Source: CAHJXG01 sp965277495 (GTDB taxonomy: Bacteria; Pseudomonadota; Alphaproteobacteria; Acetobacterales; Acetobacteraceae). Taken from it: DNA of 64,000 bases. A program made the position numbers and the translations under genes. The stretch is from assembly GCA_965277495.1 (NCBI GenBank), contig OZ255824.1, forward strand, positions 2,914,001-2,978,000. The letters run 5' to 3'. Below, piece by piece: positions 34,671 to 44,464 of the stretch; the first letter of the stretch is position 1, and every line of letters begins with the position of its first letter. The notes beneath the pieces are model-generated. The model searched no databases. It was not told the origin of the DNA and saw only the letters and a program-made list of their open reading frames with translations.

Positions 34671-36193
34671 GGCGGCTCCAATTCGGGCAGCATACCGGGC
34701 GCCACTGCGGCGATGGCGCCGGAGGTGACCAGCCGGGTCGCCGCCTCGATGTCGGGCGCGAAGTAGCGGTCGTCGACCAAGCCCGGCACTTCCAGCCGCA
34801 GCGCCGTCCGCGCCCGTTCCAGCGCCGGGCTGGACCGCAGCGGCGCGTGGAAGTCGCAGCCCTGCGCCGCCGCCAGCAGCTCGATCCCCAGCACCGCCGC
34901 CGTGTTCGCCGCCATTGGCAGCAATCGCCGGGCCGCGTGCGCCGCCATCGAAACGTGGTCCTCCTGGTTGGCGGAGGTCGGGATGCTGTCGACGCTGGCC
35001 GGCGTGGCGCGCTGCTTGTTCTCCGACACCAGGGCGGCGGCGGTGACGTGCGCGATCATGAAGCCGGAATTCAGGCCCGGGCGCGGCGTGAGGAAGGCGG
35101 GCAGGCCGGACAGCGCCGGGTCGATCAGCATGGCCAGCCGGCGCTCGGCAATCGAGCCGATCTCGCAGAGCGCCAGCGCTAGGATGTCGGCGGCGAATGC
35201 CACGGGCTCGGCGTGGAAGTTGCCGCCGGACAACGCCTCCAGCGTTTCAGGGAAAACGAGCGGGTTGTCGGTGACGCCGTTGGCCTCGGTGCCCAGCGTC
35301 ACGGCGGTGTGGCGCAGCAGGTCGAGCACCGCGCCCATCACCTGCGGCTGGCAGCGCAGGCAATACGGGTCCTGCACCCGGTCGTCGCCCAGAAGGTGCG
35401 ACTGCCGTATGCCGCTGTCGGCAATCAGGGCGCGCAGGGCCGCAGCGGCGTCGATCTGCCCGCGGTGGCGGCGCAACGCATGGATGCGCGGGTCGAACGG
35501 CGTGTCCGATCCGCGCGCCGCGTCGGTCGCCAGCGCGCCGATCACCAGGCCGGTACGCCACAGCAGCTCCGCCTCGAACAGCCCGGCCAGCGCGTAGGCG
35601 GTGGAGAACTGCGTGCCGTTGAGCAACGCCAAACCCTCCTTCGGTCCCAATGTCGCCGGCGCCAGCCCGGCACGCTCTAATGCCGCGGCGGCCGGAACCC
35701 GCGCGCCCGCGACGAAAACCTCGCCCACGCCGATCATCGCCGCCGCCATGTGGGCCAGGGGCGCCAGGTCGCCCGACGCGCCGACGGACCCCTGGTCCGG
35801 CACCACCGGCACCAGCCCGCGCGCCAGCATCGCCTCCAACAGCGCGACAGTCCGCGGCTGCACGCCCGAAGCGCCCTGCGCCAGGCTCGCGAGTTTCAGC
35901 GCCAGCATCAGCCGGGCGACCGGGACCGGCATCGGCGCGCCCACCCCGGCGGCATGCGACAGCACGATGTTGCGCTGCAGGGCCATGAGGTCGTCGGCGC
36001 CGATGCGGACATGCGCCAGCTTGCCGAAGCCCGTGTTGATGCCGTAGGCCGGCTCGCCCCGCGCCAGGATCGCCTGCACCGCTGCGGCGCTGGCCGCGAT
36101 CCGCTCCTGCCCGCCCGCCAGCGTCACGCCGGCGCCCCGATACACCGCCCGCCAGGCCGCGAGCGGCACCTCGCCAGGGATCAGCGCGATCAT
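34667..36193 (-). CDS. hutH: Histidine ammonia-lyase (HutH)
   Basis: The 508-residue enzyme deaminates histidine to urocanate. The residues that form its MIO prosthetic group, Ala139-Ser140-Gly141, lie in 'GSVGASGDLAPLAHMA'. 'NTGFGKLAHVRI', 'LLNGTQFSTAYAL' and 'SIPTSANQEDHVSM' are other family blocks. The start at 36193 (MIALIPGEV) overlaps the hutI stop. Confidence 0.97.
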
Positions 36194-37398
36194 TGGCCGC
36201 GCCAGACCCGGCGGTGCAGCGGATTGAAGCCGATGCGATAGGCCAGCTCGGCGGGCGCATCGATGGACCAGACCGCGAGGTCGCACCACTTGCCAGGTTC
36301 CAGCGTGCCGGCGTGGCCCAGCATCCCGAGCGCCCGCGCCGCCTCCCGCGTGACGCCGGCGATGCATTCCACGACCGTCATGCGGAACAGCGTGGCGCCC
36401 ATGTTCATCGCCAGCAGGGGCGACGTCAGCGGCGAAGTGCCGGGGTTGCTGTCGGTGGCCAGCGCCATCGGCACGCCATAGCGGCGGAACAGCGCCACCG
36501 GCGGCGCCCGGGTTTCCCGGATGAAATAGTACGCGCCCGGCAGCAGCACGGCGGACGTCCCCGCCCGCGCCATGGCGGCGATGCCGTCCTCGTTGGCATA
36601 TTCCAGATGGTCGGCCGACAGCGCCCCAGCCTCGGCCGCCAGCCGCGCGCCGCCGGTGTCGGAAAGCTGGTCCGCGTGCAATTTCACCGGCAGGCCATGA
36701 CGCCGGGCGGCGGCGAACACGCGCGCAACCTGTGCCGGCGAGAAGGCGATGCCCTCGCAGAACGCGTCGACGGCGTCGGCCAGGCCCTCGGCCGCGATCG
36801 CCGGCAGCATGGCGTCGCACACACGGGCGATATACGCATCCTTGTCGCCGGGGTCGCCGTCGCCGGGCGGCAAGGCGTGCGCGCCGAGGAACGTCGTGAC
36901 GATCCCAACCGGACGGTGCATGGCCAGCAGGCGGGCGGCGCGCAACTGCTTCGCCTCGTTCGCCAGGTCCAGGCCGTAGCCGGATTTGATTTCGACCGTG
37001 GTCACGCCCTCGGCGAGCAACGCGTCCAGCCGCGGTAGCGTCTCGGCCACCAGGCCCTCCACGCTGGCCTCGCGCGTGGCCTGCACTGAGCTGGCGATGC
37101 CGCCCCCGGCACGCGCGACCGCCTCGTAGCTCGCGCCGGCGAGCCGCAGCTCGAACTCGGACGCACGGTTGCCGGCATACGCCAGATGGGTGTGGCAATC
37201 GATCAGCCCGGGCGTGATCCAACGTCCGCCGCAGTCGATGATCTCGGCGCCGGCAATCGAGGGCAGGCCGGCCTCCGGCCCCGCATAGGCGATGCGGCCC
37301 GCACGGCTGGCGACCGCGCCACGGTCCACCACGCCCAGCCCCGCCGCATTCGGCGCCAAAGTCGCAAGCCGCGCATTGCGCCATACCTTATCGGACAC
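36190..37398 (-). CDS. hutI: Imidazolonepropionase (HutI)
   Basis: This 402-residue amidohydrolase opens the imidazolone ring to formiminoglutamate. The metal-binding 'PGLIDCHTHLAYAGNR', 'TTVEIKSGYGL', 'LHADQLSDTGGARLAAEAGALSADHLEY' and 'ALATDSNPGTSPLTSPL' are the family landmarks. I chose the GTG at 37398 (VSDKVWRNARL) because a GAGGAG ribosome site precedes it and the length then matches the family; an ATG at 37461 would add 21 unlike residues. Confidence 0.95.
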   Translation of the reverse strand: MSDKVWRNARLATLAPNAAGLGVVDRGAVASRAGRIAYAGPEAGLPSIAGAEIIDCGGRWITPGLIDCHTHLAYAGNRASEFELRLAGASYEAVARAGGGIASSVQATREASVEGLVAETLPRLDALLAEGVTTVEIKSGYGLDLANEAKQLRAARLLAMHRPVGIVTTFLGAHALPPGDGDPGDKDAYIARVCDAMLPAIAAEGLADAVDAFCEGIAFSPAQVARVFAAARRHGLPVKLHADQLSDTGGARLAAEAGALSADHLEYANEDGIAAMARAGTSAVLLPGAYYFIRETRAPPVALFRRYGVPMALATDSNPGTSPLTSPLLAMNMGATLFRMTVVECIAGVTREAARALGMLGHAGTLEPGKWCDLAVWSIDAPAELAYRIGFNPLHRRVWRGQ

Positions 37399-37479
37399 CG
37401 GGCCTTGCTCCTCGGGGCTGCTGGTATCCCTATCAGTCCGCACCCGGTAGAATCCAGGCATTCATCGAGGGATCATGCA

Positions 37480-38841
37480 ATGAAATCGGTGTTCCTGTCC
37501 GACGCGCTGCTGCCGGCGGGTTGGGCGCAGGACGTGCGCCTGATGATCGAGGGCGGCCTGATCGCCTCCGTGCAGCAGGGCGTGGCCGCCGCGCCCGGCG
37601 AGGAACGTCACGCAATCGGCATCCCGGGCCTGCCCAACCTGCACAGCCACGCGTTCCAGCGCGGCATGGCGGGGCTGTCCGAAGTGCGCGGCCCGGCATC
37701 CGACAGCTTCTGGACCTGGCGCGAGGTGATGTACCGCTTTCTCGGCGCCATGACCCCGGAGGACGTGGAGGCCATCTCCGCCCAAGCCTACGTCGAGATG
37801 CTGGAGGGCGGCTTCACCCGCGTGGGCGAGTTCCACTATTTGCACAACGACCCCACTGGGCGGTCCTACGCCGAATGTGCCGAGATGGCGGAGCGCGTCG
37901 GTGCGGCGGCGGCGCAGACCGGGATCGGGCTTACTCTGCTTCCCGTGTTCTACGCGCATGGCGGCTTTGGCGGCATTGTTCCCGCGGATGGCCAACGCCG
38001 TTTCATCACGGATTTCGACGGGTTCGCCCGCTTGCTGGATGCGAGCCGCCGCGTTGTCGCGGCCTTGGACGGCGGCGTCATCGGCGTCGCACCGCACAGC
38101 CTGCGGGCCGTGACGCCGGACGAGCTTGCGGCTGTCATCGCCCTGGCGCCGGATGGACCGGTGCACATCCACGTCGCCGAGCAAGTTCGAGAAGTGGAGG
38201 ATTGCCGAGCCTGGAGCGGCGCACGCCCGGTCGAATGGCTGCTGGACGACGCGCCCGTGGACCGGCGGTGGTGCCTTATTCACGCGACGCACATGACGGC
38301 GGCCGAGACCGTCCGGCTCGCCAACACTGGCGCGGTGGCCGGGCTATGCCCGATGACGGAGGCGAACCTCGGCGACGGCATCTTCCCCGGCGTGGACTGG
38401 GTTGCCGCGAATGGCCGCTACGGCGTCGGCACCGACTCGAATGTGGCGGCCGACGCGGCGCAGGAACTGCGGCAACTGGAATACGCGCAGCGGCTGCGGC
38501 AAGGCGGGCGCAACCTGATGGCGGGCCAACCGGGCGTGTCCACCGGGCGCGCATTGTTCACGGCGGCATTGCAGGGTGGCGGCACGGCGCTCGGAGCCGG
38601 ACCGCCCGGCTTGCAGGCGGGCGCCGCCGCCGACCTCGTGACATTGCGCGCCGATCATCCAAGCCTCGTGCACCGGCGCGGCGACCTGTTGCTGGACGGC
38701 TGGATCTTCGGCGCTGCCCAGGGCGTCATCGACTGCGTCTGGGCGCGCGGGCGCAAGCAAGTGGCGGACGGGCGGCACACTGCGCGGCAGGCGACCGCCG
38801 CACGCTATGCAAAAACGATGCGGCGGCTTCTAGCCGTCTGA
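37480..38841 (+). CDS. hutF: Formimidoylglutamate deiminase (HutF)
   Basis: The 453-residue amidohydrolase converts N-formimino-glutamate to N-formyl-glutamate and ammonia. Visible landmarks are 'GLPNLHSHAFQRGMAGL' (metal His pair), 'YVEMLEGGFTRVGEFHYLHND', 'VHIHVAEQVREVEDC', 'HATHMTAAE' and 'GVGTDSNVAADAAQELRQLEY'. It is divergent from hutI across about 80 bases that must hold both promoters. Its presence means the five-step hut pathway; the matching deformylase hutG and a hutC regulator are not in the window. Confidence 0.95.
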   Translation: MKSVFLSDALLPAGWAQDVRLMIEGGLIASVQQGVAAAPGEERHAIGIPGLPNLHSHAFQRGMAGLSEVRGPASDSFWTWREVMYRFLGAMTPEDVEAISAQAYVEMLEGGFTRVGEFHYLHNDPTGRSYAECAEMAERVGAAAAQTGIGLTLLPVFYAHGGFGGIVPADGQRRFITDFDGFARLLDASRRVVAALDGGVIGVAPHSLRAVTPDELAAVIALAPDGPVHIHVAEQVREVEDCRAWSGARPVEWLLDDAPVDRRWCLIHATHMTAAETVRLANTGAVAGLCPMTEANLGDGIFPGVDWVAANGRYGVGTDSNVAADAAQELRQLEYAQRLRQGGRNLMAGQPGVSTGRALFTAALQGGGTALGAGPPGLQAGAAADLVTLRADHPSLVHRRGDLLLDGWIFGAAQGVIDCVWARGRKQVADGRHTARQATAARYAKTMRRLLAV

Positions 38842-38870
38842 GCAGCCGTTCACATAGGCCGCGCCCGTGC

Positions 38871-40292
38871 CTAGCGGAACGCGGACACCGCCGGCAAGCC
38901 CAGCAGCTCGTTCACGTTCAACGCCAGCTTCAATCCAACAACCAACGCGTCCCGCGGCGCACGGGTGGCGCTCTGCTTACTGATCTGGTCGGGGTTGACG
39001 AGGTATTGCAGGCTGCCGGCCAGGAACACGCCCTCGACCACGCGGTAGTTGTAGTTGGCCTCGAAGACGAACTGGTTGCGGGACACGAAGGTCGGGCTGT
39101 GGGCCTTCCGCAGCAGGGCGTTCAAGAAACCGTCTTCCTTGTTCGACAGCCGGATGTAGGTGCCGAGCAGGCCGATCTGGTCGCCGGGCCGGCTGGCGAT
39201 CGGGCCGGACCAGATCGCCCCGGCCACGCCCTGGAACGCGAACAGCCCCTCGCCATCGAACGGGCCGGCCACGGTGCCGAACACCGCGACGCTGCGCGTG
39301 GTGTCGCGGTCGTAGCGGTAGACCACCTGGTCGCCCAGCGCATAAAGGCCGCGCCGCCCGCCGCTGTACGACCGGGCGCGCCCGCCGAACTGCACGCGCG
39401 AGCGTCCGGCAGTGTTCTGGAACGGGTCCGTGTACGGGGCGGAGTTATACCAGCCGCCCACCTTGGCGTGGCGGGGATAGGCGTCGTTGGTGAAATCGGT
39501 GCCGTATCCGGCCTCGAACGGCACCACGAACCCGGTCGAGTGGTTCAGGCCCCAGTCGAACCCGCTATTGGTGTTGCGTGCCGAGTTCGTTTCGAACGCG
39601 CCGGCCTTGACGTAGGTGTCGGGCGTAGGGCTGTAGCTGACCCGCCCGCCCCAGTTCACGTAGGGAAATCCGGGGAAGCCCGCCACCGCCTGCGTCAGCT
39701 CGAACGGGCAGTCCGCCACGTTCTGGAAACGGCAGCCATAGGTCGACCGCGCGAACTCGCCGGTCGCGTTGGCCCGGCCCACCAGCAGGTCGACCCGGCC
39801 GTCGAGCAGACGCTGCTCATAGGTCAGCTCGGCCAGCTCGAACTGCTTCTTTGGGTAATAGAACGACTGCACCTTGGTCCGGGTGCCGATGTGGTCGGTC
39901 GCCAGCTCGTGGCCATAGAACTGCGCGAACGTCACATGGAGCTGCGCGCCGGGAAGCTGGACCGTCTTGTTGAGGTCCACGTCGGCGCCGAACAGCACGA
40001 CGCCCGAGGTGTCGGTGCCCTGGGTGATGCCGCCGACCGGGTTGGCGGCGAAACTCTGCACATAGCGCATCCGCGGCAGCACGCCGAGATCGAGCAGGTC
40101 CTGGCCGAGCCGGACGATGGGCTCGAACGGCGTGCCGAGCAGCGGGCTTGGCTGACGGCTGGCGCGCACCGGCGCCGGGTCGAAGACCTGGATGTTCTGC
40201 GCGCCCGCTGCGGAGGCGGCCAGGGTGAACAGCGCCGCCAGCATCGCGCGCATCATATTTCCAGGCCGGCAAGGCGCCTGCACTCGATCCAT
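38871..40292 (-). CDS. OprB-like carbohydrate porin
   Basis: This 473-residue outer-membrane protein has a signal peptide (MMRAMLAALFTLAASAAGAQ, residues 13-32, with a longer basic n-region before it). Alternating beta-strand sequence and blocks typical of the OprB family follow ('QLHVTFAQFYGHELATDHIGT', 'YGCRFQNVADCPFELTQAVAGFPGFPYVNWGGRVSYSP'). The start MDRVQ at 40292 is preferred because a GGGAGGAA ribosome site lies four bases upstream. OprB porins pass sugars; neighbours do not indicate which. Confidence 0.87.
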   Translation of the reverse strand: MDRVQAPCRPGNMMRAMLAALFTLAASAAGAQNIQVFDPAPVRASRQPSPLLGTPFEPIVRLGQDLLDLGVLPRMRYVQSFAANPVGGITQGTDTSGVVLFGADVDLNKTVQLPGAQLHVTFAQFYGHELATDHIGTRTKVQSFYYPKKQFELAELTYEQRLLDGRVDLLVGRANATGEFARSTYGCRFQNVADCPFELTQAVAGFPGFPYVNWGGRVSYSPTPDTYVKAGAFETNSARNTNSGFDWGLNHSTGFVVPFEAGYGTDFTNDAYPRHAKVGGWYNSAPYTDPFQNTAGRSRVQFGGRARSYSGGRRGLYALGDQVVYRYDRDTTRSVAVFGTVAGPFDGEGLFAFQGVAGAIWSGPIASRPGDQIGLLGTYIRLSNKEDGFLNALLRKAHSPTFVSRNQFVFEANYNYRVVEGVFLAGSLQYLVNPDQISKQSATRAPRDALVVGLKLALNVNELLGLPAVSAFR

Positions 40293-40413
40293 CCCGTTCC
40301 TCCCTCGGACCGCAGGGTGGCAAGGCCGCGCGCAGATTGCCAGCCGTCATGCGGCGAGTGCGTTCCATCGCGGAGGATAATGTTCTAGCGTCAGGGCGAA
40401 TCCGGGGAATGCC

Positions 40414-41343
40414 ATGACGGACGACACGGACGGCGCTGCGGGATTGCCCGCGGCCGGCTTTATCGGCATCGGCAACATGGGCTGGCCGATGGCGGCGCGG
40501 CTGGTCGCGGCCGGGTTCCCCGTGCACGTCGCCGACACGCGGCCAGAGCGGGCGGAGGGGTTTGCGGACCAGGTCGGCGGACGGGCGGCAAGCAGCCTGC
40601 GCGCCTTGGCCGAGGCCAGCGAGCTGGTCATCACCATGCTGCCCACCAGCGCCGCGGTGTCGGCCGTGCTGGACGAGATCCTGGCCCATCTGCGGCCCGG
40701 CGCCCTCCTGATCGACATGACCAGCGGCGAACCGGCGGCGACCCAACGTTTGGCCGCCCGCGTCAATGAGGCCGGCGGCGCGATGGTGGACGCGCCGGTG
40801 TCCGGCGGCGTGGAACGGGCGCGCACCGGGCAGCTCGCCATCATGGCCGGCGGCGGCGACGCGGATGTCGAGCGGGCGCGCCCTGCATTGCAGGCGATGG
40901 GCTCCTCGTTGCTGCGTACCGGCGGCGTCGGCACCGCGCACGCCATGAAGGCGTTGAACAACCTCGCCAGCGCCGGCGGCTTCCTGATTGGGGTCGAGGC
41001 GCTGCTGATCGGGCAACGTTTCGGCCTGGAGCCTGGCATGATGGTTGACGTGCTGAACGCCTCGACCGGCATGAGCAACAGCTCGCAGAAGAAGTTCCGG
41101 CAATTCGTGCTGTCGCGGAAATTCGACAGCGGCTTCGGCCTCGATCTGATGGTGAAGGACCTCGGCATCGCGCTCGGCGTCGCCCGCGACACCGGCACGG
41201 CCGCTCCGTTCGCGGCGCTGTGCCGGGAGCTTTCGGCGGCCGCCCAGGCCATGCTCGGCCCCGGCGCCGACCACACCGAGCTTGCCAAATTGTCGGAACG
41301 CCTGGCCGGCAGCGAGTTGGCGGATGCCGCCAAACAAGATTAG
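40414..41343 (+). CDS. NAD(P)-dependent beta-hydroxyacid dehydrogenase (HIBADH family)
   Basis: The 309-residue enzyme has an N-terminal dinucleotide fold 'GFIGIGNMGWPMAARLVAAG', the substrate loop 'DAPVSGGVERARTGQLAIMAGG' (about residue 130) and the catalytic Lys in 'GTAHAMKALNNLASAGG'. It resembles 3-hydroxyisobutyrate dehydrogenases and tartronate-semialdehyde reductases; the exact acid is not decided. The gene lies 69 bases before the ABC importer, so it may metabolise the imported substrate. A GGGGAA ribosome site supports the ATG. Confidence 0.88.
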   Translation: MTDDTDGAAGLPAAGFIGIGNMGWPMAARLVAAGFPVHVADTRPERAEGFADQVGGRAASSLRALAEASELVITMLPTSAAVSAVLDEILAHLRPGALLIDMTSGEPAATQRLAARVNEAGGAMVDAPVSGGVERARTGQLAIMAGGGDADVERARPALQAMGSSLLRTGGVGTAHAMKALNNLASAGGFLIGVEALLIGQRFGLEPGMMVDVLNASTGMSNSSQKKFRQFVLSRKFDSGFGLDLMVKDLGIALGVARDTGTAAPFAALCRELSAAAQAMLGPGADHTELAKLSERLAGSELADAAKQD

Positions 41344-41412
41344 CCAGCCGCTTGACCGCCCTGCCGCGTGGCCCGACACTTAGGCCGTAAAATAATGCTT
41401 GGGGAAATGTCG

Positions 41413-42669
41413 ATGCTGCGCAGGTCGTTCTTGGCCGTCTCGGGCGCCATGCCGTTTGCCCTCGCCGGCGGCGTCGCGGCCCAGGGCACGCCCCCCGATG
41501 AAATCAAGATCGGCGAGGTCTACTCAGGCTCCGGCACCTACGCCGCCATCAGCCTGCCGGTGTATAACGGCATGAAGCTCTGGGCGGACCGGCTGAACGC
41601 GGATGGCGGCGTGTTCGTCAAGCCCTATGGCCGCAAGGTCAAGATCCGCATGGTCGGCTACGACGACCAGAGCCAGCCGGCCACCTCGACCACGATGATC
41701 AACCAGCTTATTACCCAGGACAAGGTCGACATCCTCGTCGCCAACTCCGGCTCCGTGCTGGCCGCCGCCGCCATGCCGGTCGCGCGGGACAACAAGATGC
41801 TGCTGTTCAACCCGACCGGCTCGGGCCTGAATTTGTTTTCGGACGCCAACCCCTACATGCTGCTGACCTCGACGCCGTTCTCCGCCGAGTGGCCAAAATG
41901 GGTCGCGCAGTTCCTCGCCAAGGAAGGCCCGGCGAACGGCATCAAGCGCGTGGCGCTGATCTACGCCACCAACGAGTTCACGACGACGCTCGCCAACGCA
42001 TTCCGCAGCATGATCAAGGACAGCGGCGCGCCGCTCGAGTTCGTCTATGACCAGGGCGTGCCCACCGCCACATCGAACTACACGGTGCTGATCAACAACA
42101 TCGCCGCCGCCAACCCGGACGCCGTCATCGAGCTGGGCTATCCCAACAACGACATCGCATTCCTGCGCAACCTGGGCGACAGCGGGGCCACGTTCCGCTG
42201 GCGGTTCCAGGTCTATCCGGGGATCGAGACGGACGAGCTGGCCAAGACCGTCGGCTATGCGCCGATGGAGGGCGTGTTCACCTTCGCAACCGCGATGGAC
42301 ATCGACTACAAGCCGGATGTCGGCATGCCGATCGGCGAGTACCGGGCGGCGTGGGAAAAGGCCTATCCGGAAGGTCGCGTGGAGTTCGGTTTCAACGCCA
42401 TCGCCGGCTACAACACCGGATTGATCATCGAACGCACGCTTGCGACGGCGGACAGCATGGCGCAGCTCGAATTGCGCCGGGCGGCGTTCGCGCTTTCGGG
42501 CAAGATACGCACGCTGAACGGGCCGTTCGAGCTGAACCCGATGGGCGCGCAGATCGGCTCGGTCACGCCGGCCGGGCAGTTGGTGTCCGATGGCCATGGC
42601 AAGCTGAAGATGAACGTCGTCTGGCCCCCGCCGTCCGCGACGGCCAAGGCGGTCTTCGGCGCGCCCTGA
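41413..42669 (+). CDS. Periplasmic substrate-binding protein of a branched-chain-amino-acid-type ABC importer
   Basis: This 418-residue LivK-like protein begins MLRRSFLAVSGAMPFALAGGVAAQG, a twin-arginine-like signal peptide. The type I binding-protein fold follows ('IKIGEVYSGSGTYAAISLPVYNGMKLWADRLNADGG', 'LVANSGSVLAAAAMPVARDNKMLLFNPTG'). Relatives bind amino acids, amides, or aromatic acids. I chose ATG 41413, seven bases after GGGGAA; two upstream ATGs (41395, 41407) are in frame. Confidence 0.88.
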   Translation: MLRRSFLAVSGAMPFALAGGVAAQGTPPDEIKIGEVYSGSGTYAAISLPVYNGMKLWADRLNADGGVFVKPYGRKVKIRMVGYDDQSQPATSTTMINQLITQDKVDILVANSGSVLAAAAMPVARDNKMLLFNPTGSGLNLFSDANPYMLLTSTPFSAEWPKWVAQFLAKEGPANGIKRVALIYATNEFTTTLANAFRSMIKDSGAPLEFVYDQGVPTATSNYTVLINNIAAANPDAVIELGYPNNDIAFLRNLGDSGATFRWRFQVYPGIETDELAKTVGYAPMEGVFTFATAMDIDYKPDVGMPIGEYRAAWEKAYPEGRVEFGFNAIAGYNTGLIIERTLATADSMAQLELRRAAFALSGKIRTLNGPFELNPMGAQIGSVTPAGQLVSDGHGKLKMNVVWPPPSATAKAVFGAP

Positions 42670-42672
42670 CGA

Positions 42673-43548
42673 GTGCTCGCCCACGCGATCCTATCCGGCC
42701 TGGTGTTCGGCCTATACTTCACCCTCGTCGGCCTCGGGCTTAATCTCGTGTTCGGGGTCATGCGGATCGTCAACCTCGCGCATGGCGACGTGCTGATGCT
42801 CGGCGCGTTCGCCGCGGTTTCGCTGTTCGGCGCCGCCGGGGCATCGCCGCTGCTCTCGGCTTTCCTGGTGCCGGCGGTGTTCTTCCTGGTGGGCCTGCCG
42901 TTTTACTTCCTGGTGGTGCCGCGCCTGCTGGCCGCGCGCGATTCCGAGATGCTGTCGATCATCCTGTTCTTCGGCGTGTCGCAGATCATCGAGGCGCTGG
43001 CGACGCTCGCCTTCGGGGCCAACGAGCGCTCGCTGCCGGGCCGCCTGCTCGGCGTCGGCCCGATGAACCTGCTCGGCGCGTCGTTGCCCAAGGCTTGGGT
43101 GTACAGCGCCGCCGTCAGCCTCGCCGCCGTGCTCGGCATCTTCATATACCTGTATCGCACCCGGCTCGGCACGCTCACCCGCGCCGTCATGGTCAACCGC
43201 GAGGAGGCGCTGGCGACCGGCATCGACGTCCACCGCGTCTCGGCCATCGCCTTCGGCATCGGCCTGGGGCTGGCCGGGCTGGCGGGGGTGTTCGCGCCGT
43301 TCATGCTGGGCAGCGTCAAGCCCTCCATCGGCGTCGACCTCAACATCACGGCCTTCGCGGTGATCGTGATCGGCACCCTTGGCAACCCGCTCGGCACCGT
43401 GCTGGGCGGGCTGATCTACGGCGTGTCGCTGATGCTGATGCAGACCTACCTCAGCTCCTGGGCCAATCTTTTGCCCAACTTGCTGCTGATCGGTGTGCTG
43501 CTGGTGCGTCCGAGCGGGCTGCTGGGGCGTCGGGTGCGGCTTGCGTAG
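42673..43548 (+). CDS. LivH-type ABC permease
   Basis: The 291-residue inner-membrane permease has eight or so helices and the LivH blocks 'GLGLNLVFGVMRIVNLAHGDVLMLGAF' near the start and 'GIDVHRVSAIAFGIGLGLAGLAGVF' plus 'NITAFAVIVIGTLGNPLGTVLGGLIYG' late. It starts with GTG three bases after the binding-protein gene and overlaps livM. With LivM it forms the import channel. Confidence 0.92.
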   Translation: MLAHAILSGLVFGLYFTLVGLGLNLVFGVMRIVNLAHGDVLMLGAFAAVSLFGAAGASPLLSAFLVPAVFFLVGLPFYFLVVPRLLAARDSEMLSIILFFGVSQIIEALATLAFGANERSLPGRLLGVGPMNLLGASLPKAWVYSAAVSLAAVLGIFIYLYRTRLGTLTRAVMVNREEALATGIDVHRVSAIAFGIGLGLAGLAGVFAPFMLGSVKPSIGVDLNITAFAVIVIGTLGNPLGTVLGGLIYGVSLMLMQTYLSSWANLLPNLLLIGVLLVRPSGLLGRRVRLA

Positions 43549-44464
43549 CCGGCTGCTGCGCGACCTGGTGTTCGTGGCGGCGCCGACCGTGCTGGTTATG
43601 GCGCTGGCGCCGTTCGGCTATGGCAATCAGCTGCTGCTGTTCAACTTCGTCATGTTCTTCGCCTTGGCGCAGGGCCTGAACATCATCTACGGGTTCACCG
43701 GCTATCTGCCGTTCGGCTATGTCGGCTTTTTTGGCGCTGGGGCCTACGGCTTTGCCATCGCGGTGCTGCAACTGCATTGGCCGCCGCTGGCTGCGCTGCT
43801 GGCGGCGGGTGCTGCGTCCGTCTTGCTGGGACTGGTGCTCACGCCGCTGCTGCGGCTGTCGGGCGCATACTTCGCCATCGCCAACCTGGCCGCGTCGCAG
43901 GCGGTCTACCAGGTCGTCTCGAACCCCGACCTCGAGTGGCTGACCCGCGGCCCCTACGGCATCACGCTCACCGGCGTCTATGCGCCGCAAGCCAGCTACG
44001 CCGCAGCGCTCGTCATCCTGGCGGGCGCGCTGGCGTTGGTCGCCGTGTTGCGCAACTCGCGGTTCGGCCTGGCGCTGCAGGCGATCAAGGACGACCCGGT
44101 CAGCGCCGCGAGCGCCGGCGTCCCCGTGGTGCGGCTGCGTACCATTGCCTGGCTGCTCTCGGCGCTGGTGGCCGGGCTGGTCGGCGGCGCCTACGCCTGG
44201 ACCATCGGCACCTTCTATCCCGAGAGCGTGTTCGACCTTGGCATCAGCATCTTCGCCGTCGTGTTCACGTTGTTCGGCGGCGCTGCGACGCTGCTCGGCC
44301 CCGTGCTCGGCGTCGCGATCCTGTACGGCGTCTACAACAGCATCGGCATCAGCGTGCCGCAGTACTTCCAACTGATCTACGGCGCGTTGATCGTGGGCCT
44401 CGTGCTGTTCCTGCCCAACGGCCTGGTTTCCTTGCTGCAGCGGAGGGGCCTGCGTGTCCCCTGA
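43541..44464 (+). CDS. LivM-type ABC permease
   Basis: This permease, about 307 residues from the TTG at 43541, contains 'LNIIYGFTGYLPFGYVGFFGAGAYGFAIAV', 'GLALQAIKDDPVSAASAGVPVVRLRTIAWLLSALVAGLVGGAYAW' and 'FTLFGGAATLLGPVLGVAILYGVYN', the typical LivM order. No ATG is available at the homologous start; TTG 43541 and GTG 43568 are the candidates. The overlap with livH and livG indicates coupled translation. Confidence 0.9.
   Translation: MRSRLLRDLVFVAAPTVLVMALAPFGYGNQLLLFNFVMFFALAQGLNIIYGFTGYLPFGYVGFFGAGAYGFAIAVLQLHWPPLAALLAAGAASVLLGLVLTPLLRLSGAYFAIANLAASQAVYQVVSNPDLEWLTRGPYGITLTGVYAPQASYAAALVILAGALALVAVLRNSRFGLALQAIKDDPVSAASAGVPVVRLRTIAWLLSALVAGLVGGAYAWTIGTFYPESVFDLGISIFAVVFTLFGGAATLLGPVLGVAILYGVYNSIGISVPQYFQLIYGALIVGLVLFLPNGLVSLLQRRGLRVP

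Noticed and set aside
37521..40388. A plus-strand open frame of about 955 codons spanning hutF and the antisense of the porin
   Set aside because: The first part is hutF read out of frame and the second is antisense to the OprB gene. No protein family matches.
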